This document shows, in pieces, positions 45,766 to 51,595 of a stretch of 62,258 bases of DNA. Source of the stretch: a virus; the IMG/VR virus record IMGVR_UViG_3300046533_000679, positions 1 through 62,258 of that record. The stretch is one strand, 5' to 3'. The notes under the pieces are model-generated. The model was not told where the DNA came from and searched no databases. It saw nothing but the letters and a program-made list of their open reading frames with translations. The position numbers were made by a program, and so were the translations under genes. How positions within the stretch are numbered: the stretch's first letter is position 1; every line of letters begins with the position of its first letter.

Positions 45766-46088
45766 TAGCTGCACCGTCCGCAGTAGCCGCAGGCCGTCCC
45801 GCAGGCGTCGCCCTCGCGGTCGGCGCGATAGGCGGCCTCCCGCTCGAGGTCGCGGTCGGCGATGAGCGCGAGATCGGCGGCCTCATCCTCGAGCGCCTCG
45901 CGCGTGTCGAAGGCCTCGAGCAGCAAGCCGGCGTAGAACTGCGTGTCCGCGTCGGTGTCGGCGCCGAACAGCGCCGGCGCGGGCGGCGCGGGCGGCGCGG
46001 GCGGCGCGGGCGTGGTGGAGTGGTGAAAGGATTGTGCGTAGAACCAGGCGGCGGCGGGAGTGCCGGTCTTGCGTGCGGAGCGTGCCAT
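45765..46088 (-). CDS. 107-aa protein with C-terminal Cys cluster, first gene of the nuclease operon (prophage R)
   Basis: It is the orthologue of 28684-28998. The GTPAAAWFYAQSFH segment, acidic helix and CGTACGYCGRC end are kept; the Pro/Ala linker is longer. It lies behind the operator-bearing promoter at 46226-46254 and a leader with conserved hairpins. Confidence 0.68.
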   Translation of the reverse strand: MARSARKTGTPAAAWFYAQSFHHSTTPAPPAPPAPPAPALFGADTDADTQFYAGLLLEAFDTREALEDEAADLALIADRDLEREAAYRADREGDACGTACGYCGRCS

Positions 46089-46118
46089 CGTGGGGCCTGC
46101 CTTTTGCGTTGGGCGGCT

Positions 46119-46142
46119 GGCTCCCCTACACTGGCGGGAACC
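46119..46142 (-). ncRNA. conserved hairpin in the 5' leader of the nuclease operon (prophage R)
   Basis: On the minus strand GGTTCCC pairs with GGGAGCC through one G-U wobble around a CAGTGTA loop, matching M's hairpin at 29026-29051. A CCGA/TCGG hairpin follows upstream. Pairing kept by a wobble, together with the fixed loop, supports a functional RNA. Confidence 0.5.
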
Positions 46143-46225
46143 CGGCGCCGAACTAGTCTCGGTTTACGGGCGAGGGGCCGGTCGGTGTTAGTAGCACCGG
46201 GCGGCTCCGTTTCTCTGACTTCAGT

Positions 46226-46254
46226 AGACTACAGCATTGCTGTAGTCGTGTCAA
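46226..46254 (-). promoter_or_regulatory. leftward promoter with a palindromic operator in its spacer (prophage R)
   Basis: TTGACA (46249-46254), exactly 17 bp, TAGTCT (46226-46231) on the minus strand. The palindrome CTACAGCATTGCTGTAG (46229-46245) covers nearly the whole spacer and part of the -10. A bound dimer would block the nuclease operon. Related sites lie at 46298-46311 and 46536-46551, next to the HTH and hicA starts. Confidence 0.75.
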
Positions 46255-46297
46255 GCCCTCCTTCGATGGCCTCCCTCTTTGGCCGGATTGACGTCAC

Positions 46298-46311
46298 CTA
46301 CAGCAATGTAG
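46298..46311 (+). promoter_or_regulatory. second operator copy before the HTH gene (prophage R)
   Basis: CTACA-GCAA-TGTAG is a shorter version of the CTACAGCA operator, 14 nt before the HTH gene ATG. TTGACG (46288-46293) lies just upstream as a possible -35; the -10 is poor. Confidence 0.58.
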
Positions 46312-46324
46312 TACGGTCATCGCC

Positions 46325-46522
46325 ATGACGATTGCCGACGAGGTGCGGGCACTCCGCACACTGCTCGATGAGGACCGCGCCACATTTGGCGCGCGCTGGC
46401 GCCGCACCGGTCGGACGGTCGAAACGTGGGAGCAAGGGTTACGGCGACCGGATCAGCTCGTGCTCGATAGCATCCGGGCCCTCGCCGCGCGTCGAAAAAA
46501 AGCCGGGGCGCGACAGAAATAA
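46325..46522 (+). CDS. small XRE-type HTH regulator, putative antitoxin (prophage R)
   Basis: This 65-aa protein has an HTH (FGARWRRTGRTVETWEQGLR, then RPDQLVLDSIRALAARRKK) similar to the DNA-binding half of HigA- or MqsA-type antitoxins. It is the first gene of a three-gene plus-strand cassette with hicA. It likely binds the three CTACAGCA-type operators. No HicB is present, so it may be the only regulator of the toxin. Confidence 0.72.
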   Translation: MTIADEVRALRTLLDEDRATFGARWRRTGRTVETWEQGLRRPDQLVLDSIRALAARRKKAGARQK

Positions 46523-46535
46523 AACCCGCGCGCGA

Positions 46536-46555
46536 CTACAGCAATGCTGTATACT
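46536..46555 (+). promoter_or_regulatory. third operator and -10 of hicA (prophage R)
   Basis: CTACAGCAATGCTGTA (46536-46551) overlaps the -10 hexamer TATACT (46550-46555), which ends 7 nt before the hicA ATG. The hicA mRNA would be leaderless and separately repressible from the HTH gene. Confidence 0.68.
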
Positions 46556-46562
46556 TCTTTTG

Positions 46563-46748
46563 ATGAAGGTGCGCGACATTCTGAAGCGGCTGGCGGCGGA
46601 CGGCTGGACGCTCAAGACGACCACCGGGAGCCATCGCCAGTTCACGCACCCGACCAAACCCGGCAAGGTGACGGTGAACGGGCATCCCGGCGACGACGTG
46701 CAGGGCTGGCTGCTCACGAGCATTTGGAAACAGGCAGGACTGAAATGA
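46563..46748 (+). CDS. hicA: HicA-family mRNA-interferase toxin (prophage R)
   Basis: This 61-aa protein has the HicA fold: VRDILKRLAADGWTLKTTTG, the catalytic His in GSHRQF, HPTKPGKVTV and a C-terminal SIWKQAGLK. HicA toxins cleave mRNA and tmRNA. A HicB antitoxin gene normally adjoins; here the neighbours are an HTH protein and a 71-aa coiled coil, neither HicB-like. The ATG follows the TATACT hexamer directly, and the stop overlaps the next gene (ATGA). Confidence 0.85.
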   Translation: MKVRDILKRLAADGWTLKTTTGSHRQFTHPTKPGKVTVNGHPGDDVQGWLLTSIWKQAGLK

Positions 46749-46960
46749 GCCACACGCATCACGCCGACCGCGACACGTCGACGGAGCTCGAGGCCGCGCG
46801 CGCCGAGATCGATCGCCTGCGGCGGTTGTGTGCGGAGGTCTACCAGGTGGCCGGCGCGCTCGGGGCGGACCCGTCGGTCCTCGATCAGCTCTGGGCCGCT
46901 GCGCAAGGGCAGGCCGTGCCCCCGGTGTCGCTGCTTCCGTACACGAAGACGGGACGATAA
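46745..46960 (+). CDS. 71-aa coiled-coil protein after hicA (prophage R)
   Basis: A His-rich beginning (MSHTHHADRD) precedes a helix (ELEAARAEIDRLRRLCAEVY) and a short Pro-rich end. It is translationally coupled to hicA. It could be an unusual antitoxin or a bystander; it has no HicB signature. Confidence 0.58.
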   Translation: MSHTHHADRDTSTELEAARAEIDRLRRLCAEVYQVAGALGADPSVLDQLWAAAQGQAVPPVSLLPYTKTGR

Positions 46961-46989
46961 GCGCCGACGCCAGGCCCGCGACCGAGTGG

Positions 46990-47055
46990 TCTGGCCGCGA
47001 GTGTCAATCGATTGGCCCGTCCCGTCATCTGCCGTCCGCTCGGTCGATGGTCCAC
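46990..47055. repeat. about 60-bp inverted repeat, copy 2
   Basis: This is the inverted counterpart of 42543-42612 and is nearly identical over the shared region (GGCCGCGAGTGTCAATCG onward). It lies between the HicA cassette and the secreted-protein gene at 47108. Confidence 0.6.
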
Positions 47056-47107
47056 TAAGGCGTCACTTACGCGCGTCCACCCCCATTGGTCAGTTGAGAG
47101 TCCCGTT

Positions 47108-47635
47108 ATGAAACCTGCCGCCCTCCTCGTTCTCGCGATCGTTGCTGTGGCCCTCTCGGTCGAGGTGTCCGCCGCCGAGACGCACAAGATCCTTCTCGAT
47201 ATTCATGCGACGCCAGAAGGCGCGCAGGTGCTGACCGGCGAGGAGCCGGGCCGCCTGATGGGCGTGACCCCGCTGGCGCTCAGCTATGAGATCCCGGACG
47301 ACTGCGGACAGACCCAAGCGGTCCGGGTGCGCTGGGCCAGCGGCGCCGAAACGCACGTCGCGGGGGTGCGACTCTGCACGGCCATCGGCAAGCACCAAAC
47401 GGTCACATTGGCTCGGCCGGCCGACGCCCCGAACCTTGAACTCGATCTCCAGGTCGCGTACCAACAGGCGATGTTGGCGCAGCAACAGGCGATGCTGGCG
47501 CAGATGGCCGCGATCCGGCGCGCGGCCGAGGACCCATCGCCCGCGCCGACGCCGTGGACGCCGCTCCCCAAGACATCGGCGATCTGCGTGACGCGTCAAG
47601 TCGCCCGGGGCGTCTCGTATGTGAGCTGCCAGTAG
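47108..47635 (+). CDS. secreted PEGA-like protein, 175 aa (prophage R)
   Basis: A signal peptide (MKPAALLVLAIVAVALSVEV, then SAAE) precedes a beta domain with DIHATPEGAQVLTGEEPGRL and MGVTPLALSYEIP, typical of PEGA-like repeats. Next come a Gln/Met-rich helix (QQAMLAQQQAMLAQMAAIRR) and two Cys near the end. It is unique to R and on the plus strand. It may be a lysogenic-conversion (moron) protein acting in the envelope. Confidence 0.68.
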   Translation: MKPAALLVLAIVAVALSVEVSAAETHKILLDIHATPEGAQVLTGEEPGRLMGVTPLALSYEIPDDCGQTQAVRVRWASGAETHVAGVRLCTAIGKHQTVTLARPADAPNLELDLQVAYQQAMLAQQQAMLAQMAAIRRAAEDPSPAPTPWTPLPKTSAICVTRQVARGVSYVSCQ

Positions 47636-47662
47636 ATCGGTGCTCTCTCGAGATGCGCCCTG

Positions 47663-48166
47663 CTAGTCGGCGTCAGCCTCGTCCGGCTCGGGCGCCTTGA
47701 CCCAATTGTGATCCTGAGCGGCACAGTAGTGCGCGAGGCCCCGCGGCACGCCGCAGGCGCAGCGCGCGATCGCGTCGGCGCCGGGTGTCGCGTCGGTCGG
47801 TGTCTCGGTCGGTGCGGTGTCGGTGTCGGTCATGGTGTGGTGCTCCCCCTCTGTAGAAATTCTACAAGCCTGTAGAATTTTCGCTCGACGCGGCCGATGA
47901 TCATCTTTCCGGCGCCGGTAGTCGGCGCGCGCGAGGTTCGTCGGCGCCTCGGTGAACACGATCCGCTGATTGCGCGTATGCCAGGCGCCGCAGGCCTCGC
48001 AGGCATACGGCATGATGTGACAGCCCGGGTCCACCAGGTCCGCGAGCATCTGCGCTTCGCAGGCCTCGAGCGCCTCGGCGCGCGTGTCGTACCCGATTTT
48101 CAAGCTCTCACACTTGCGGGTCATGTGATCGACGCGGAGATGGTGGCGCGTCGCGGAGCTCGCCAT
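47663..48166 (-). CDS. zinc protein with conserved C-terminal unit, 167 aa (prophage R)
   Basis: The N-terminal part has SLKIGYDTRAEALEACEAQM and YACEACGAWHTRN, a common small zinc domain. The C-terminal 56 residues (ARCACGVPRGLAHYCAAQDH onward) match M's 29648-30175. An internal ATG at 47831-47833 has GGGGAG upstream, so the conserved unit may also be made alone. AT-rich palindromes lie inside the frame just before it. Confidence 0.6.
   Translation of the reverse strand: MASSATRHHLRVDHMTRKCESLKIGYDTRAEALEACEAQMLADLVDPGCHIMPYACEACGAWHTRNQRIVFTEAPTNLARADYRRRKDDHRPRRAKILQACRISTEGEHHTMTDTDTAPTETPTDATPGADAIARCACGVPRGLAHYCAAQDHNWVKAPEPDEADAD
47852..47880. promoter_or_regulatory. overlapping AT-rich palindromes inside the zinc-protein gene
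   Basis: On the minus strand ATTCTACA-GGCT-TGTAGAAT and TGTAGAA-T-TTCTACA overlap, giving three CTACA half-sites about 20-45 bp before the internal ATG at 47833. The half-site resembles the HicA-cassette operator. The AT-rich tract within GC-rich coding DNA suggests an internal promoter/operator. Confidence 0.5.
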
Positions 48167-48173
48167 CGGTCCG

Positions 48174-48356
48174 TCACCGTGTCGGCGTCGGGCGCGGCGG
48201 TGGCGGATTGGGGCGCGCCGGCGGCGGCGGCTCGGCGATCGGGTGCGTCGGGTGCGCGCCCCCCTCGCCGGGCTCGGGATCGGTGATCGGGTGCGTCGGG
48301 CGGCCGGGGCGGTCGTCGTCGTCGCGGTCACGGTCGGGCGCGGCGGGGCTCGTCAT
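48174..48356 (-). CDS. 60-aa Pro/Asp-rich protein with PTHPI repeats (prophage R)
   Basis: It is related to M's 4870-5037. It has a DDDD run and two PTHPI segments (RPTHPITDPEPGEGGAHPTH, then PIAEPPPP). It has a Pro-rich end. The ATG at 48354-48356 was chosen; a GTG 6 nt upstream is possible. Here it lies inside the lysis-like module, not beside the ejection genes. Confidence 0.62.
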   Translation of the reverse strand: MTSPAAPDRDRDDDDRPGRPTHPITDPEPGEGGAHPTHPIAEPPPPARPNPPPPRPTPTR

Positions 48357-48377
48357 AGACACCTCATGCGTCAGGGT

Positions 48378-48770
48378 TCAGGGGTCAGGGGGTCGGGCGT
48401 GGTCGTGGCCGCCCCAGCGCAGCGCGACCGCGCCGCCGACGGCGTGCGGCCCGAGCGTCGGACTGACGGTGATCGTGCGCGACCGAAGCCCGAGCCAGGT
48501 CAGGGTCACGCCCGCCGCGACGACGATCACACCACCGACGACCCACGCCGTGCGCGGTGCGCAATTGCACGGTTCCGTCGTGCGCAGCATCAGCCCGAAG
48601 CCCGCCGAGGCGACGACGACGCCCGCCATCGCGACGGTCATCGACACGGGTTCGCCGCTCTGCCACGCGTGCGGCGGTGGCGGCGGCGGCGACGGCGGAT
48701 CGTCCTGGGCCCAGGCGGACGCGCTCGCGGCGAGCAGCGCGACGAGCACGTACGCGAGCCGCGCGGTCAC
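48378..48770 (-). CDS. membrane protein of the lysis-like cassette, 130 aa (prophage R)
   Basis: It is the orthologue of 30392-30778: signal-like start (ARLAYVLVALLAASASAWA), Pro-rich linker, two hydrophobic helices (MTVAMAGVVVASAGFGLML and AWVVGGVIVVAAGVTLTWLG) with CNC between. A GTG start overlaps the upstream stop. The lipoprotein gene that follows in M is absent here. Confidence 0.6.
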   Translation of the reverse strand: MTARLAYVLVALLAASASAWAQDDPPSPPPPPPHAWQSGEPVSMTVAMAGVVVASAGFGLMLRTTEPCNCAPRTAWVVGGVIVVAAGVTLTWLGLRSRTITVSPTLGPHAVGGAVALRWGGHDHARPPDP

Positions 48771-50164
48771 CAATGCACCGGGTAGCCGGTCAGCGTCGCG
48801 CCGGACGCGCGGATGTAGGCGTCTTCCTGTTGCATCGCCTCGCGCGTGCAGCGGCCGCGGCACCATTCATAGACGCCGTTCTTCGTGGGTTCGAAGACCA
48901 CGTAGAAGTACGGGCCGCGCGGACTGTCCGGCCCGAGATACTTCGGCGGATTCGGATCGTCGCCGCGCGGTTGGTCCGGCGGGCGGTGATAGTCATCGAG
49001 CATCCGCCCGGCGATCTGCCAGTACGAATCCTCGTGGAAGGTGTTGTACTCGCCCATGATCGTGTCGTAGGTGGTCATCAGCCCACCGGGCGCGTAGTCG
49101 CCGCCGCCTTCGCCGCACGGAATATTCCCCGGCGTGTGCTCGATCGCGAGATAGCCGGCCGGGAGCACCTGGCGGAACAGCTCGCCGAATTTCTTGACGC
49201 GCGCCTGTTGCTCGTCGAGCATCTTCGCCGAGAGCGGCGCCGGCGCCTTCGCGCCGGGCGTCTCGCGCCAGCGCACCCACCGCCAGCGGAGCCCGCCTTT
49301 GCTGCGCGCCGCGGTCGGATCGCCCCACGAGTAAAACACGGCGTCCCAGCCGGGGCGGAAACAGATGTAGGGCGTCAGGTCCGGCCGCGCGGGCGTGCCG
49401 TCACCCTGCAGCGCGCGGATCATGCGCTCGAGGTTCTGCATCAGCCAGCCGCAGCCGTACGTGCGACCGACGGGATCGTTGTAGCCGGGCCCGTTGCCGA
49501 GGCCGTCGCCGCCCAGCGGACAGTCAATGAAAAACCCATCGGCGATCGCCTCGTGCGCGATCGCGCGGTACGTGTCGAGGTCGTTGGTGTAGTCGTAGCC
49601 ATCGGCGAGCTCGGCGGGCCAGAGCGTGCCGCCTTCGCGATAGGCCTCGGTGATCGGGATCGGGATGTGCGTATCGCCGGCGGCGCGATGCGCGGCGCGC
49701 GCGGCGGCGCGGTCGTCGGCCTCGAGCTTCCCGTAGAACCACGCCGGCACCGGGCCGTACTGGCGCGTCGGGTAGGTCAGGCCGGCGAGGCTGTGCTGCA
49801 CGCTGCACACCAGGGCGCGTGTCGGGATCGGCGGGAGCGGGCCGGTACCGCCGCCGGCCGCGCGCTCGAGGCCCACGCGGATCGGCGGGCCCTCGGTCGC
49901 GATGTGCACCGGCAGCGTGCGATCGGCGTAGCCGGCGGCGCTGAACACGATCGTATAGTCGCCGGCGCGGAGCAGCACGCCGGCGAGGCCGGTCGCCGGG
50001 TTCACTACGTCGCCGCAGGGGTTCGTCATGGACTGCCACGGCCCCGGCCCGCCGGTGCTCGCGGCCGCGGCGCTCGCGATCGGGTGGCCGGCCGGATCTT
50101 CGACGTGGAACAGCACGAGGTACTCCGGGTCGACGGTGGCGGGGGTGGCTTTCGCTTTCGTCAT
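48767..50164 (-). CDS. Ig-like plus catalytic-type domain protein, 465 aa (prophage R)
   Basis: It is the close orthologue of 30775-32142: N-terminal beta-sandwich (LVLFHVEDPAGHPIASAAA), then the Trp/Tyr/Asp-rich domain with GFFIDCPLGGDG, WDAVFYSWGD and GEYNTFHEDSYWQIAGR. Conservation is highest in the C-terminal 250 residues. AAAGGAGA lies before the ATG at 50164. In R it directly follows the ejection genes, unlike in M. Confidence 0.62.
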   Translation of the reverse strand: MTKAKATPATVDPEYLVLFHVEDPAGHPIASAAAASTGGPGPWQSMTNPCGDVVNPATGLAGVLLRAGDYTIVFSAAGYADRTLPVHIATEGPPIRVGLERAAGGGTGPLPPIPTRALVCSVQHSLAGLTYPTRQYGPVPAWFYGKLEADDRAAARAAHRAAGDTHIPIPITEAYREGGTLWPAELADGYDYTNDLDTYRAIAHEAIADGFFIDCPLGGDGLGNGPGYNDPVGRTYGCGWLMQNLERMIRALQGDGTPARPDLTPYICFRPGWDAVFYSWGDPTAARSKGGLRWRWVRWRETPGAKAPAPLSAKMLDEQQARVKKFGELFRQVLPAGYLAIEHTPGNIPCGEGGGDYAPGGLMTTYDTIMGEYNTFHEDSYWQIAGRMLDDYHRPPDQPRGDDPNPPKYLGPDSPRGPYFYVVFEPTKNGVYEWCRGRCTREAMQQEDAYIRASGATLTGYPVHW

Positions 50165-50168
50165 GCGA

Positions 50169-50252
50169 TCAGTCTCCTTTGTCGCGCCGCACTCCGCGGC
50201 CGACCAGCAGCAGCGCCAGCAGCGCGACGACGAGCAGCAGGCCCGGGGTCAT
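50169..50252 (-). CDS. 27-aa membrane peptide (prophage R)
   Basis: TPGLLLVVALLALLLVGRGV is one hydrophobic helix followed by a basic end (RRDKGD). The gene's last codons contain the ribosome site for the next gene. Too short for confidence, but the composition is membrane-like and the spacing is tight. Confidence 0.45.
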   Translation of the reverse strand: MTPGLLLVVALLALLLVGRGVRRDKGD

Positions 50253-50282
50253 GGCGATCCGACGACGGACCGCCGGCGCGCG

Positions 50283-50366
50283 CTACTCGTGACCACGGCT
50301 GACTTGCCGCGATGCCACGTCCCAGCACGCCGGCGATCCGTCGACCGCTCGAGGGTCCGCCGTCAT
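50283..50366 (-). CDS. 27-aa micro-ORF after the last ejection gene (prophage R)
   Basis: The ATG overlaps the ejection-gene stop (ATGA). The peptide is MTADPRAVDGSPACWDVASR, then QVSRGHE. Its C-terminus matches the M micro-ORF at 4795-4860. Conservation across otherwise diverged DNA hints at a real peptide or conserved nucleic-acid element. Confidence 0.4.
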   Translation of the reverse strand: MTADPRAVDGSPACWDVASRQVSRGHE

Positions 50367-51595
50367 TTCCCGCGCGTCATCTTCGGGAACGTTGTCGCCG
50401 CGACCGGCGGCGCGTCGGCGCCCAGATCGCGTGCCAGCTTCACCACGCGCTCCGCATCCGGCAGGGACATGCCGCGTTGAATCAAGCGCTGGAATTCTTT
50501 GAACTCCGGCAGGGTCAAGCGCATCTTGCCACTCGCCGGCACGACGGGGCCGGCGGCGGGGGCCGCCTGGCTCGCTTGAAACGCGGCGCGGCGGGCCGCC
50601 AGCGCCGCCTCGTTCAGCGCGCGTTGATCCGGCAGCGCCGCCGCAATCGCCGCCGACTCCGGCGTCGGTCGGAGCCCGGCGACGGGTGCGGCGCTCGCCG
50701 GGGGCCGCACGGACGCGGCGGCAGGAACGAGCTCGGCCGGCGCCGCGGCGGCGGTCGGCGCGACGGGGACCACGGGCGCCGCGGCGGCGGATGGCGCGGC
50801 GACGGCCGCCGCAGGCACTCCGGGCGCCTCGACCGGCGGCGTGGCGACGGGTCCACCGATGGGCGGCTTCGGTGCCGCGGCGGTGGGGACGCCGTGGCCG
50901 GACAAAATACGCTCGCTGAGTTCCTGCGGCGTCAGGACGGACGGGGGCACCGGGACCGACCGATCGAGATGCAGCGCGGTCGCCGTCTCCGGCAGATGGT
51001 CCTGCCACGTCTGCCAGGCGGGCCGCGTCAGAATGGACGCCGGCGCTTTCCCGACACCGCGCGGCAACTTCCCCAGCGCCTCGAAGTCCGGCATGAACGC
51101 CTTCACCGCTTTCGGACTCGCCGCGTAGAGTTGCCGCATCCCGTCAAAGACATCGGCGACCGTGGCGCCGGGCGTCCTGATCGCTTCCCAGAGCGCCGGC
51201 AGTATCTTGCCCGCGACATAGGTTTCGGCGGTATCCAGCGCGATCGCCTTCCCCTCGCGCAGCGCCGTGGTCGGCGGCTGGAGCCCGAGCCCCGCCCCAA
51301 TCAGATCGCGCAGCCCGCGGCCCGCGCCGGCCCCGAGCGCGGCGCCCGCCAGGGTGCCCGCGCCCGCCGTCTCTGGCGTCGCGAGCACGCCGCCGATCAC
51401 GGCGCCGGCGCCCGGCAGCGCGTCGAGCGCGAGCTGCATCGCGTCCTTGCCGTACGCCGCCGCTTTCAACGCCGTCGACGGCGGTTCATTCGTCGCGCGG
51501 AAATCCGGCGTCGGCTCGGCGACCGTGAACGGCTTCGACGGATCGAAGGTCGTAAACGGTTGCGACGGATCGAATTGCTGCGCCTCGGCCGTCAC
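50363..51595 (-). CDS. internal/ejection protein, 410 aa (prophage R)
   Basis: It starts at a GTG overlapping the previous stop. The N-terminus has FDPSQPF, FDPSKPF repeats. A hydrophobic Gly/Ala region (AVIGGVLATPETAGAGTLAG) follows, then helices, a Pro/Ala-rich stretch (about 240-300), and a C-terminal helix (KMRLTLPEFKEFQRLIQRG). It sits where M has the 1020-aa protein; lengths and sequences differ strongly. Confidence 0.65.
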   Translation of the reverse strand: MTAEAQQFDPSQPFTTFDPSKPFTVAEPTPDFRATNEPPSTALKAAAYGKDAMQLALDALPGAGAVIGGVLATPETAGAGTLAGAALGAGAGRGLRDLIGAGLGLQPPTTALREGKAIALDTAETYVAGKILPALWEAIRTPGATVADVFDGMRQLYAASPKAVKAFMPDFEALGKLPRGVGKAPASILTRPAWQTWQDHLPETATALHLDRSVPVPPSVLTPQELSERILSGHGVPTAAAPKPPIGGPVATPPVEAPGVPAAAVAAPSAAAAPVVPVAPTAAAAPAELVPAAASVRPPASAAPVAGLRPTPESAAIAAALPDQRALNEAALAARRAAFQASQAAPAAGPVVPASGKMRLTLPEFKEFQRLIQRGMSLPDAERVVKLARDLGADAPPVAATTFPKMTRGK

